The notes under the pieces were generated by a model. It saw nothing but the letters and a program-made list of their open reading frames with translations, was not told where the DNA came from and searched no databases. A DNA stretch of 64,000 bases from Oryzibacter oryziterrae. Its GTDB lineage: Bacteria > Pseudomonadota > Alphaproteobacteria > Rhizobiales > Pleomorphomonadaceae. Within the stretch, counting starts at the first letter, position 1, and the number at the start of each line of letters is the position of its first letter. Below are positions 1-8,411 of the stretch, piece by piece. The position numbers and the translations under genes were made by a program. Where the stretch lies: the NCBI RefSeq assembly GCF_021864535.1, contig NZ_JAKJIC010000001.1, positions 372,001 to 436,000 on the forward strand. Reading direction: 5' to 3'.

Positions 1-16
1 TAGCACCGCCTATCTC

Positions 17-1063
17 ATGCGCCGGCAGGAACCCGGTCGGCTGCGCACCGCGCTTTCCTATTCGATCGGCCTCATCATCGGCCTGGCGCTGTCGGCGGCC
101 ATTCTGGTCGCCGTCGGTGTGCCCGCCGGCGACCTTGTCGACGAGTTCCTGGTGGAAACCTTCCTGACCAGCGACGGCCTCGCACAGACGGTGACGGCGG
201 CCGGGCCGCTGATCCTCGTCGGTCTGTCGTCGGCGCTGGCCATGCGGATTCGCTTCTGGAACATTGGTGTCGAGGGCCAGATGTGGTTCGGCGCCATCGC
301 CGGCACCTTCGTGGCGCTCAACCACATCGGCCCTGCCGCCTTGCGCCTGCCGCTCGGATTGGCGCTGGCCTTTGCCGCCGGCGCGTTGTTCATCTGGCCG
401 TGTCTGGTGTTGAAGCGCCGCTTCGGCATCAGCGAGGTGATCTCCACGCTGCTTGCCTCCAACATGGCGTTCCTGCTGGTGCAGCATCTCCTGTTCGGCG
501 TCTGGCGCGACCCGGCCAACAGCTTTCCCATCACAGTGGAGTTTCCGCCTGAAAGCCAGTTTGCGGCCCTCGGCTGGGGACAGACCCATACGGGTGTGAT
601 CCTGAGCTTGGTGGCCGCTGTGGTCGCCTGGTTCCTGCTGGAGCGGTCGCCAGTGGGCTATTATGCCGACGCGGTCGGTCACAACCCGGCCGCAGCGACG
701 GAAACGGGCCTCCCGGTCAAGGCCATCGTGCTGGGAATGACGCTGGCCTCGGGCGGCTTGTCGGGACTGGCCGGGGCGCTGGTCCTGTCGGGCACCGAAC
801 ACCGCCTCAGCCAGGCGCTCGGCAATGGCTATCTGTTCAGTGCCATTGTCATCGCCTATCTCGCCCGCTCCAAGCCCACATGGGTGGTGGTGGCGTCGAT
901 CGCGCTGGCGGCCATCTATACGGCCGGCAATGTGCTGAAGGTGTTCTATTCGGTGTCCGAGGCGGTGATCGTGCTGGCGCAGGGCACGGTGCTGATGTCC
1001 ATCCTGATCGCGCAGTTCTTCAGCCACTATTCCATCCACTTCTCGGAAAACACCCGTTCCTGA
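17..1063 (+). CDS. ABC transporter permease, nucleoside-type (BPD_transp_2), first of two
   Basis: Inner-membrane permease of the BPD_transp_2 family, the type used in purine/nucleoside importers such as YufP/YufQ and BmpE/BmpF. The 348 residues are mostly hydrophobic, with roughly eight to ten membrane segments. The stretch FWNIGVEGQM near residue 80 is the family signature. The frame stays open to the left edge of the window (codons for STAYL precede the first ATG), so the real start may lie outside. The second permease begins 15 bp downstream, so the two are cotranscribed. The ATPase and binding protein expected upstream are not in the window. The exact substrate cannot be read from the sequence. 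Confidence 0.85.
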   Translation: MRRQEPGRLRTALSYSIGLIIGLALSAAILVAVGVPAGDLVDEFLVETFLTSDGLAQTVTAAGPLILVGLSSALAMRIRFWNIGVEGQMWFGAIAGTFVALNHIGPAALRLPLGLALAFAAGALFIWPCLVLKRRFGISEVISTLLASNMAFLLVQHLLFGVWRDPANSFPITVEFPPESQFAALGWGQTHTGVILSLVAAVVAWFLLERSPVGYYADAVGHNPAAATETGLPVKAIVLGMTLASGGLSGLAGALVLSGTEHRLSQALGNGYLFSAIVIAYLARSKPTWVVVASIALAAIYTAGNVLKVFYSVSEAVIVLAQGTVLMSILIAQFFSHYSIHFSENTRS

Positions 1064-1078
1064 GCGAAGGTTTCCTCC

Positions 1079-2002
1079 ATGGACTTCCTGATCGGCTGGC
1101 TGGCCATCATCCCGAGCTATACGACACCGCTGCTGCTGGCGAGTGTCGGCCTGATCCTGTCGGAGCGAGCCGGCGTGCTCAATCTCGGGGCTGAAGGCAT
1201 GATGGCGCTCGGCGCCATGACGGCGGCGATCACCGTCCTCGCAGGCCATGATCCCTGGATGGGCATAGCGGCGGGAGCTGCGGCGGCCGTTGCGGTGTCG
1301 CTGCTGTTCGGCCTCGCCGTGGTGGTGTTCCGCGCGGACCAGACGCTTGCCGGCCTCGCAGTGGTCGCCATCGGCCTCGGCGTTACCGGAACGGTCGGAC
1401 GCCCCTATGTGCAACAGACCTTCGGCGGGCTGCCAAAGCTGGGTGATCTCCTGGCGCTCGATCCGGCCAATCCGCTGGGCCGAATCATCGCCGCGCAGGA
1501 TGTGATCAGCCTTGCGGCCCCGATCCTTGCGCTGGCCGCCTGGTGGTGGCTAATGAAGACACAGGCGGGTCTGCGCCTGCGTGCTGCCGGCGAGAACCCG
1601 GCCGCCGCCGACGTGGCGGGCGTCGATATCCAGTTGACCCAACTCGCCGCCGTGCTGTTTGCCGGCCTTATGTGCGGCCTGGCCGGCGCCTATCTGTCGG
1701 TCGCCACCAGCCATGTCTGGGTGGAGAACATGGTCGCCGCCCGCGGCTGGATCGCGGTGGCGCTGGTCATCCTCGCCAAGTGGAGCCCGGCCCGCGCCGT
1801 GATCGGCGCCATGCTGTTCGGCAGCGCCGACGCGCTGGTGCCGCGCCTGCAGGCCATCGGCGCCGACGTGCCGGTCTACCTCATGATGATGCTGCCCTAT
1901 GCGCTGACGCTCTTCGTGCTGTTCCTGACGTCGCTGTCGGGACGCGGCTCGGGCGAGCCGGCGTCACTGGGCGCGGTCTATCTCAGGCAGGACAAGCACT
2001 GA
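1079..2002 (+). CDS. ABC transporter permease, nucleoside-type, second of two
   Basis: Second BPD_transp_2 permease (307 aa) of the same importer, homologous in layout to YufQ/BmpF. It has about eight hydrophobic segments and the family signature AGVLNLGAEGMMALGA near residue 35. It follows the first permease after 15 bp and would form the other half of a heterodimeric pore. Its stop lies 21 bp from the stop of the convergent PLP-enzyme gene, which marks the end of this transcription unit. Membrane location is clear. The link to nucleosides is by family only, and other small solutes are possible. Confidence 0.85.
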   Translation: MDFLIGWLAIIPSYTTPLLLASVGLILSERAGVLNLGAEGMMALGAMTAAITVLAGHDPWMGIAAGAAAAVAVSLLFGLAVVVFRADQTLAGLAVVAIGLGVTGTVGRPYVQQTFGGLPKLGDLLALDPANPLGRIIAAQDVISLAAPILALAAWWWLMKTQAGLRLRAAGENPAAADVAGVDIQLTQLAAVLFAGLMCGLAGAYLSVATSHVWVENMVAARGWIAVALVILAKWSPARAVIGAMLFGSADALVPRLQAIGADVPVYLMMMLPYALTLFVLFLTSLSGRGSGEPASLGAVYLRQDKH

Positions 2003-2023
2003 TCAGCGCGACAGCCCTGTTCG

Positions 2024-3088
2024 TCAGGCGACCTTGCCACGCGCGGCCACGGGGACCGTCTCGATCGTTCCGTCCGGCGACTTCAGATTGACCACATCGA
2101 AGAGGTTACTGACGACGCAGCAGTGATTGGGGATGATCTCGATCCGCTCGCCGATGGCGGGCTTGCGGGCGCAGGCCGTGAGATCGATGACCCCGTGCTC
2201 CTCGGACAAGGACGTGATTTTTGCTTCCGGATAGGCGGGGATGAAGCCGAAGCCGTCCTGCCCCAACAGGTCCGAGGTCAGCGCCTTGGACCCGGCATCG
2301 ATGACGGCGCGGGTTTCGGTCGGTCGACTGACGACGGTGGCGAGCACGGTCAGAGCACATTGGTCCATGGAGTTGACTCCACGCGACACCTGGAAGCGGT
2401 CGGAATAGATATAGGTGCCAGGGCGGTACTCGGTTACGAGATCCCCGCTTTCGGCCCGGTAGAGGTCCGGCGTACCGCCCGACGAGATGACCGGCGGGTG
2501 CAGGCCGGCGGCGTCCAGCGCTGCAACGGCTGCCGACAACCATGCGAAGGCTTCGTCCGGCTTGCCAGCGGCAGGGTAGGTCATCAAGCCGCCGAAGGTG
2601 AGTCCGGGTGCGGCGGCGATCCGCTTGGCAAGCTCTACCGCCTCCGCAGGTGTCGTCACACCGCAGCGGCCGAGGCCGGTGTCGCATTCCACCAGCACGA
2701 TGAGCGGATGCGCCGCGTCAGTGAAGGCGGCGGCATAGCCGTCGATGGTGTAGGCACTGTCGGCGGTCACCGAGATGCGGATGCGTCCGTGCAAGGCCTT
2801 GAGGCGGGCGAGCTTGGCAGTCCCTATCAGATTATAGGGCAGGAAGATGTCGTCGAGGCCGGCGTCGGCCATGATCTCCGCTTCGCCGAGCTTCTGGCAG
2901 GTGATGCCGACGGCGCCGAGCGCCACTTGAGCCTTGGCAAAGCGCGGCAGCTTGTGCGTCTTGATATGCGGACGCAGTCGCAGGCCCTTGCTGTTGGCAT
3001 AGGCCTGAGCCCGTTCGAGATTGGCTTCGGCCTTCGCGAGGTCGATCAGCACGCAGGGCGTTTCAAGTTGGTCTGAAGTCAGGGGCAT
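2024..3088 (-). CDS. D-threonine aldolase / D-serine dehydratase-like PLP enzyme
   Basis: Fold-type III PLP enzyme of 354 aa: an alanine-racemase-like N-terminal barrel followed by a D-serine-dehydratase-like C-terminal domain. The motif RPHIKTHK places the PLP Schiff-base lysine at about K43. PNHCCVV near residues 320-326 supplies the His and Cys that bind the metal in this family. Known members cleave D-threonine-type beta-hydroxy-D-amino acids or deaminate D-serine. Which one this does cannot be read. It is the last gene of a leftward operon with an RpiR regulator and an SDR, and it faces a RidA gene, a partner that would deal with the enamine released by a D-serine dehydratase. Confidence 0.85.
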   Translation of the reverse strand: MPLTSDQLETPCVLIDLAKAEANLERAQAYANSKGLRLRPHIKTHKLPRFAKAQVALGAVGITCQKLGEAEIMADAGLDDIFLPYNLIGTAKLARLKALHGRIRISVTADSAYTIDGYAAAFTDAAHPLIVLVECDTGLGRCGVTTPAEAVELAKRIAAAPGLTFGGLMTYPAAGKPDEAFAWLSAAVAALDAAGLHPPVISSGGTPDLYRAESGDLVTEYRPGTYIYSDRFQVSRGVNSMDQCALTVLATVVSRPTETRAVIDAGSKALTSDLLGQDGFGFIPAYPEAKITSLSEEHGVIDLTACARKPAIGERIEIIPNHCCVVSNLFDVVNLKSPDGTIETVPVAARGKVA

Positions 3089-3096
3089 GGATTGTC

Positions 3097-3963
3097 TCAG
3101 TCGCCAATCGGCAGGGAAGGGTCATTGACCTTGTAGGTGTTGAGGCTCTGCTTGATGCGCCGGAGCCGTTCCAGCACCGCCGGCCCGACCGCCTCGGCGG
3201 TCAGCATGGCCAGATAGTCGACAGCGACCAGGAGGCCATAGCGGGACGGGGAGGGCTTGTAGAGGTCGAGATCCTCGGCAATGCGGAAGGTGATCGCGTG
3301 CTCGGCGGCTGCAGCCAGGCGCGAGCCGGGTGCGGTGATGGCCACGGTATAGGCACCATAGCCGCGGGCAATCTCAACCGCGTCGATCACGGACTTGGCG
3401 TGACCTGAGAGCGAGAAAGCGACGACGACGGTCTTCTTGTCGGCGACCGATGCCGTCATGCACTGCAGCTGTCCGTCCGAATAGGCATTCACCTGCACGC
3501 CGAGGCGGAACAGGCGGTGCTGTGTCTCCAGCGCCGCAATGGTCGACGAGCCGCCGGAGCCGAACACCAGCACCTGCGAAGCCTTGGCGATTCGATGCGC
3601 GGCCAGGGCAAAGGGCTCGCGAACCAGACCGGCGCGCATGCGTTCGACGGCGCCCATGGCGCTGTCGCAGATGCGGTCGAGCTCGGTGCGATCGTCGGTG
3701 TCCCCCTTGCCGTCGGTCAGGTAGGCGCCGCCAATGGCGAGCGCCTGGGCCAGATGGAACTTGAAGTCGCGGATGCCATCGCAGCCCACCGTGCGGCAGA
3801 AGCGCGTTACAGTTGGTTCACTGACTTCGGCCCGCTCGGCAAGCTCGGCAATCGAGGCGCGGGACGCAAAGCCAATGTCCGAAAGGACCATTCCGGCGAG
3901 ACGCTGGTCGGAGCGACTGCCGCTTTCGCTGATCTGCCGAAGGGCTTCGACGATGTCGTCCAT
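3097..3963 (-). CDS. RpiR/MurR-family transcriptional regulator
   Basis: Cytoplasmic DNA-binding regulator of 288 aa. An N-terminal HTH_6 domain (residues about 1-77, with the helix-turn-helix around AERAEVSEPTVTRFCRTVG) is followed by a SIS sugar-phosphate-binding domain (about 125-265, with VLVFGSGGSSTIA and FSLSGHAKSVIDA). The family usually senses phosphosugars, and MurR senses N-acetylmuramate-6-phosphate. It lies between the SDR gene (10-bp gap) and the PLP-enzyme gene (8-bp gap) and so is part of the operon it probably controls. The inverted repeat at 4825-4848 in the divergent promoter region is the best candidate binding site. The effector is unknown. Confidence 0.9.
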   Translation of the reverse strand: MDDIVEALRQISESGSRSDQRLAGMVLSDIGFASRASIAELAERAEVSEPTVTRFCRTVGCDGIRDFKFHLAQALAIGGAYLTDGKGDTDDRTELDRICDSAMGAVERMRAGLVREPFALAAHRIAKASQVLVFGSGGSSTIAALETQHRLFRLGVQVNAYSDGQLQCMTASVADKKTVVVAFSLSGHAKSVIDAVEIARGYGAYTVAITAPGSRLAAAAEHAITFRIAEDLDLYKPSPSRYGLLVAVDYLAMLTAEAVGPAVLERLRRIKQSLNTYKVNDPSLPIGD

Positions 3964-3973
3964 GCGTTATGTC

Positions 3974-4738
3974 CTACTGTCCTTCCAGGATCTCCCGGAT
4001 GAAAGGCAGTTGCCCCGCCGTCAGTCCTGCGTCAACCGCCAAGGCTGTTCCCGTGATGCCCGAGGCAAAGGGCGAGGCGAGGAAGGCGATGGTCTGGGCC
4101 ACTTCCTTCGGCGTGACGAGGCGGCCGAGCGGATAGAGGCCGAGCAACTTTTCGCGGATGGCCGGGTCGCGTGCGAAGCGGTGATCCCATGCCGGGGTCA
4201 TCACAGAGCCCGGGCAGACCGCGTTGGCGCGAATGCCATCGCGCCCCAACTCGACTGCGATCGACCGGATGAAGGCGATCAGTCCAGCTTTGGCTGCGGA
4301 ATAGGCAGGATTGCCGAAATGAGCGAGGCCATTCACCGAGGCCACGGCCACGATGCTGCCTCGTCCTGCGGCACGCATGGCCGGCAGAACCGCATTGATC
4401 ACCCGGTAGGAGCCGGTGAGATTGATGTCGATTTCACGCAGGAAGGCGGTCTCGTTCAGGTCGTCGAGAGTTTCCGCACGGGTGTATCCGGCGTTGGAGA
4501 CGACGATATCAGGCGCTCCATTGCGGGCCACGTGGTCGGCCAAAACGGCGCTGATCTTCAGTCCGTCCTCAAGCTCAAAAACCAGCTTTTCCGCGCAGTT
4601 GAGCGGTTCCAGCAGCTTTCCGTCGCGGTCAATGGCGGTTACGTCGGCTCCTGCTGCGGTGAACAGATCGACGACCACGCGGCCAATGCCGCCGCCGGCG
4701 CCAGTAATCATCACCTTTGAGCCCGAGAAGTCCCACAT
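3974..4738 (-). CDS. SDR-family NAD(P)-dependent oxidoreductase
   Basis: Classical short-chain dehydrogenase of 254 aa. The cofactor motif TGAGGGIG lies near residue 12. NAG appears as SNAGYT near residue 87, and the YSAAK catalytic Tyr/Lys pair near residue 150 follows an upstream Ser in VASVNG. PG and the C-terminal FLASPFASGITG pattern are also present. The start at 4738 (MWDFSG) is preferred over an upstream codon at 4804 because the Rossmann motif then falls at the usual position and a purine-rich AAGGGGAT lies upstream. First gene of the leftward operon SDR-rpiR-PLP enzyme. Substrate unknown; a sugar or hydroxy-acid step in the catabolic cluster is inferred. Confidence 0.88.
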   Translation of the reverse strand: MWDFSGSKVMITGAGGGIGRVVVDLFTAAGADVTAIDRDGKLLEPLNCAEKLVFELEDGLKISAVLADHVARNGAPDIVVSNAGYTRAETLDDLNETAFLREIDINLTGSYRVINAVLPAMRAAGRGSIVAVASVNGLAHFGNPAYSAAKAGLIAFIRSIAVELGRDGIRANAVCPGSVMTPAWDHRFARDPAIREKLLGLYPLGRLVTPKEVAQTIAFLASPFASGITGTALAVDAGLTAGQLPFIREILEGQ

Positions 4739-4824
4739 GACGATGCGCAATCCCCTTTTGCATGCCTTGGCGTCATGCCTCAGTGATAGGCAGACTGCCT
4801 GCAAAAATGAAAATCAGCAACATC

Positions 4825-4848
4825 AATTTTCGCTATTGACAGAAAATT
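4825..4848. promoter_or_regulatory. Inverted repeat, probable RpiR operator
   Basis: Seen directly: AATTTTC at 4825-4831 and GAAAATT at 4842-4848 form a perfect 7-bp inverted repeat with 10 bp between the arms. The arms flank the TTGACA hexamer at 4836-4841. The only regulator gene nearby is the RpiR-family one transcribed leftward from this region, and the site lies between the two divergent operons. Its use as the RpiR operator is an inference. Confidence 0.5.
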
Positions 4849-4866
4849 ATGAAAGGAATTTACATA
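4836..4866 (+). promoter_or_regulatory. Probable sigma70 promoter of the rightward catabolic operon
   Basis: A consensus -35 hexamer TTGACA lies at 4836-4841. At the right distance are TTTACA (4859-4864, 17-bp spacer) and the overlapping TACATA (4861-4866, 19 bp), so the -10 box is ambiguous. The RidA start codon is at 4895, preceded by a GAGGGG ribosome site. The region is AT-rich compared with its surroundings. Confidence 0.5.
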
Positions 4867-4894
4867 GGGACAACAACAAAAAACGAGGGGCTCA

Positions 4895-5263
4895 ATGACG
4901 AAGATCGCCTACGGGACGTCTCACGTTCCGTTGTCGCCGGCCGTGCGCGCTGGTGACTACGTCTACATTTCCGGGCAGGTTCCTACGCTCTCCGATGGCT
5001 CGGTAGTCCCGGGTGGCATCGAGGCGCAGACCCGTCAGGTCTTGGAAAACATCAAGGCTGCACTGGCCCTTGCCGGTTGCGGGCTTGAGCACGTGGTCAA
5101 GACATTCGTCATTCTGGAGGATGCGCGCGACTTTGGTGCCTTCAACAAAGTCTACGCCACCTATTTCCAAAAAGACCCGCCGGCACGAACAACGCTCGAG
5201 GCCCGGCTGATGATCGATATCAAGATCGAGATCGAGGCGGTTGCTTACGCGCCACTCGGCTGA
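4895..5263 (+). CDS. RidA family protein (enamine/imine deaminase)
   Basis: Cytoplasmic RidA/YjgF-type protein of 122 aa, the usual family length. RidA members hydrolyse the reactive enamine or imine intermediates released by PLP-dependent dehydratases. The strand FVYISGQVP-type motif appears as YVYISGQVPTL near residues 28-38, and the active-site arginine lies in PPARTTLEA near residues 98-106. It is the first gene of the rightward operon, 156 bp from the divergent SDR gene, with the promoter and operator between. Its pairing with the D-serine dehydratase-like gene in the same divergon fits a role in clearing 2-aminoacrylate, though subfamily members vary in substrate. Confidence 0.9.
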   Translation: MTKIAYGTSHVPLSPAVRAGDYVYISGQVPTLSDGSVVPGGIEAQTRQVLENIKAALALAGCGLEHVVKTFVILEDARDFGAFNKVYATYFQKDPPARTTLEARLMIDIKIEIEAVAYAPLG

Positions 5264-5437
5264 CCAGGTCGGTTGGGCTCGGGCTGTAACCTGCTGGAAA
5301 AGGCAGGGCGGCCAGTTGCCCATCCGCGAGTGTCATGCGACTGGCGCAAGGTCTGAATGATAATCGGGCGCGGCTTGAGCCGCTTCCCGCAACGCTAGTG
5401 GTTTGTCCGCGCAAACCTCAATCAAGAACGGTGTAAC

Positions 5438-6583
5438 ATGAAAGTCGGAATAGTCGGTCTCGGATTCAGGCTTGGGTATCTCGCCCGCGTCTTCAGTGCG
5501 CTGGTTCCGGGCTTCAAGATCGTTGGCTACGTGGACGATGCGCCCGCCGGCATGGTGACGCTCGAGAAGCACAACATCGATCCCGGCAAGCAGTTTGCCT
5601 CGATCGAGGAGATGGCCAAGGCGGAAAAGCTTGATCTTTTGATGATCGGTTCGCCCAACCATCTGCATCTGACCCATCTCAAGGCCGGTCTGGCGCTGGG
5701 GCTCAAGATCTTCTGCGAAAAGCCGGTGGTCATTTCCGAAGACGAGACCATCGAGCTGCTGGAACTCCTGCGCGAAAGCGGCGGTGTCGACCGCGTGATG
5801 GTCGGTCTGGTGCTGCGGTATGCGCCGCTCTATATCGACCTGCGCAACGCGCTGTCCTCAGGTCAGCTGGGCGACATCGCGTCCATCGAGGCTTCCGAGC
5901 ATATCGCGCCCTATCATGGCGCTTTCTTCATGCGCGACTGGCGCCGCTACACCGAGTATTCCGGCTGCTTCATGCTGGAGAAGTGCTGCCACGACCTCGA
6001 CCTGTATCAGGGCGCGGTCGGTGCGCGGCCTTCGCGCGTCGCAAGCTTCGGCGGCCGCAAGTCCTTCGTGCCGGGCAATGCCGTGAACACCAACAGCGAA
6101 GTCTACCATGTCAAGCCGTCCGGCTGGATGGGCAGCGACAAGGTGTTCGACAGCGACGCTGACATCATCGACTACCAGACCGCGCTGATCGAATATCAGA
6201 ACGGCGTGTCGATGACCTTCCACACCAATCTCAACGTGCCCGACCTGTTCCGTCGCTTCTGCGTCATCGGTTCCAAGGGCATGGCGGAAGGCGATTTCGT
6301 GCGCAACTTCCTGAAGGTGCACGACGCCTACACGTCCGACTGCCTGGTCGACAAGACCTATGAGAACACCGAACTGTCCGACCACTCGGGTGCCGACGAG
6401 CGCATGGTGGCCGACATCGCGGCGCATCTGACGACCGGGGCTCCGCTGCCCGTATCGGTGCTTGATGCGCTAGAGGCCGGGCTGACCGCGATCAAGATCG
6501 ATGAGGCGCGGGTCACAAAGTCCGTGGTTGATATGGCCCCCGTCTGGGCGCGCTTCGACGCCGCGCTCAACGGCACGTCGTGA
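5438..6583 (+). CDS. Gfo/Idh/MocA family oxidoreductase
   Basis: NAD(P)-dependent sugar dehydrogenase-like protein of 381 aa. An N-terminal Rossmann domain begins MKVGIVGLGFRLGYLA (the GxGxxG loop is slightly altered). CEKPVV near residue 95 contains the conserved lysine of the family. Residues about 125-330 form the C-terminal substrate domain, with a conserved His in MLEKCCHDLDL (near 182) as the likely acid-base residue. It lies 174 bp after RidA and 19 bp before the permease genes. Family members oxidise or epimerise sugars and cyclitols. The context with a sugar importer and hexosaminidase suggests an amino-sugar derivative. Confidence 0.88.
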   Translation: MKVGIVGLGFRLGYLARVFSALVPGFKIVGYVDDAPAGMVTLEKHNIDPGKQFASIEEMAKAEKLDLLMIGSPNHLHLTHLKAGLALGLKIFCEKPVVISEDETIELLELLRESGGVDRVMVGLVLRYAPLYIDLRNALSSGQLGDIASIEASEHIAPYHGAFFMRDWRRYTEYSGCFMLEKCCHDLDLYQGAVGARPSRVASFGGRKSFVPGNAVNTNSEVYHVKPSGWMGSDKVFDSDADIIDYQTALIEYQNGVSMTFHTNLNVPDLFRRFCVIGSKGMAEGDFVRNFLKVHDAYTSDCLVDKTYENTELSDHSGADERMVADIAAHLTTGAPLPVSVLDALEAGLTAIKIDEARVTKSVVDMAPVWARFDAALNGTS

Positions 6584-6602
6584 TCTTGGGGAGGGCAGGG
6601 GC

Positions 6603-7487
6603 ATGAACCACGAACGCGGCGCTCGAATGTTTGCCTACGCACTGCTTGCGCCGGCCGTGCTTTATGTGGCGGCCATTGTCGCGTGGCCCCTCGTGCAGGA
6701 AGTGCAACTGTCCTTCACCAACGCCGGTCTCGCCAAGACTTACTCCTACGTGGGTTTTGACAATTACACCAAGATCTTCCGTTCGGGTTTTGGCGAGATC
6801 ATCTGGCGGACCTTCACCTGGACCTTCTTTTCGGTCTCCTTCAAGATGATCATCGGCACCTGCGGGGCGCTGATGCTCAATGTCGCGCTGCCGGGGCGTG
6901 CGATCTTCCGCACGCTCACGCTGCTGCCGTGGATCGTGCCCATGGCCATCGGCATCTTCATGTGGGGCTGGATGTACAACGGCCAGTTCGGGATGATTTC
7001 CGGTCTGCTGCAGAATTTCGGCATCACCTCGGGGCCGGTCGCCTTCCTCGCCCATGGCGATACCGGCTACTGGGCGACCGTCATGACCGACGTCTGGATC
7101 GGCACACCGATGGTGACCTTCTACTTTCTGGCCGCCATCCAGTCGATCCCGCGCGATCTCTATGAAGCTGCCTGGGTGGACGGTGCCGGTCGCGCCTACC
7201 GCTTCCGTCGCATCACGCTGCCGATGATGGTTCCGGCGATCCTGACCATGTCGATCATCTCGCTGATCTCGACCTTCAACTCCTTCGACATCATCTGGAT
7301 CCTGACGCACGGCGGGCCGAACGGCGAGACCACCACCATGGTGATCGACACCTACAAGGTGGCAATCGGCTCCTACAAATACGGCGAAGGTGCCGCCCGT
7401 TCTGTGATGGTGGGGCTGTGCCTCGGCGTGTTCTGCCTCTTCTACTTCCGTCTCGTGAACCGGCTGTCCTCAGCCGAGCAACTCTGA
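6603..7487 (+). CDS. Sugar ABC transporter permease (MalF/UgpA type)
   Basis: Inner-membrane permease of 294 aa with six hydrophobic segments. The EAA loop EAAWVDGAGRAYRFRRITLP near residues 185-205 contacts the ATPase. The start at 6603 (MNHERG) is chosen because it is preceded by a strong GGGAGGGCAGG ribosome site and gives the usual short cytoplasmic N-terminus; an upstream codon at 6501 would overlap the oxidoreductase gene. The partner permease starts 12 bp after its stop. It belongs to the CUT1 sugar importers, which handle oligosaccharides and glycerol phosphates. Confidence 0.93.
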   Translation: MNHERGARMFAYALLAPAVLYVAAIVAWPLVQEVQLSFTNAGLAKTYSYVGFDNYTKIFRSGFGEIIWRTFTWTFFSVSFKMIIGTCGALMLNVALPGRAIFRTLTLLPWIVPMAIGIFMWGWMYNGQFGMISGLLQNFGITSGPVAFLAHGDTGYWATVMTDVWIGTPMVTFYFLAAIQSIPRDLYEAAWVDGAGRAYRFRRITLPMMVPAILTMSIISLISTFNSFDIIWILTHGGPNGETTTMVIDTYKVAIGSYKYGEGAARSVMVGLCLGVFCLFYFRLVNRLSSAEQL

Positions 7488-7499
7488 GGAACCGCCGCC

Positions 7500-8342
7500 A
7501 TGATGGACAAATTCCGCTGGTACGAAAAGCTGGGCATCTACTGCGGGCTCTTCGTCTTCCTGTTCTACATCGTCGGGCCGTTCATCGAGGGTTTCAACGT
7601 TTCCCTCAAGCCGCTGTCGCTGCTGTTTTCCTCGCCATACCGCTTCTGGCCGGAGAATCCGAGCCTCGAAGCCTACCAGACCATGTGGGTGAACGTGCCG
7701 CTGCTCGGGCGTTACATGCTCAACAGCGTGTTCATCGGCATCATCGCCACAATGATGGGCCTGCTTCTGATCGTGCCAGCCGCCTATGCGCTGGCCCGCC
7801 TGCCGGTGCCGGGCCGCTACATGTTCCTCAACGGCCTGATGATGGTGAACATGTTCTCGGGCGCCGTGCTTATCATCCCGCTCTACCGGATGATGCGCAC
7901 CTTCGGCATCCTCAACACCTATGCCGCCATGATCATTCCGGGCGTCGCCTTCATCATCGCCACCGGTGTCTGGCTGTTGCGCGCCTATTTCCTGCGTATC
8001 CCCAAGGAGCTTGAGGAAGCGGCCTATGTGGATGGCGCTAGCCGTCTCTATACCCTGCGTCGCGTGATCCTGCCGCTGGCCGCTCCCGGCATCCTGGTTG
8101 TCGCGATGTACTGCTTCCTGACCGTTTACTCGCAGCAGTTCATCTATGCGCTCACGTTCAATTCCAAGTCTGAATACATGCCGCTCGCCGTGGGCCTGCA
8201 CGCCTTCTTCGGCCGGCAGGAGGTTTCCTGGAACGAGTTGATGGCCGCCAGCTTCGTCGGCATTGCGCCGGTGGCGATCGTCTTCACGCTCCTGCAACGC
8301 TATCTCGTCGCCGGTCTGACGGCTGGCGCCGTGAAACAGTGA
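7500..8342 (+). CDS. Sugar ABC transporter permease (MalG/UgpE type)
   Basis: Second CUT1 permease, 280 aa, with six membrane segments and the ATPase-contacting loop EEAAYVDGASRLYTLRRVILP near residues 170-190. A second ATG directly follows the first, so the start is 7500 or 7503. A GAGGA ribosome site lies upstream. It would pair with the MalF-type permease encoded 12 bp upstream. The binding-protein gene follows after 69 bp with its own GAGGAGAAGG site. Confidence 0.93.
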   Translation: MMDKFRWYEKLGIYCGLFVFLFYIVGPFIEGFNVSLKPLSLLFSSPYRFWPENPSLEAYQTMWVNVPLLGRYMLNSVFIGIIATMMGLLLIVPAAYALARLPVPGRYMFLNGLMMVNMFSGAVLIIPLYRMMRTFGILNTYAAMIIPGVAFIIATGVWLLRAYFLRIPKELEEAAYVDGASRLYTLRRVILPLAAPGILVVAMYCFLTVYSQQFIYALTFNSKSEYMPLAVGLHAFFGRQEVSWNELMAASFVGIAPVAIVFTLLQRYLVAGLTAGAVKQ

Positions 8343-8411
8343 GACTGTCGTCTGGTCGGACATCTCATTGAACAAGAACGAAACTGTTTCCAGAGGAGAA
8401 GGACCAAGAAC

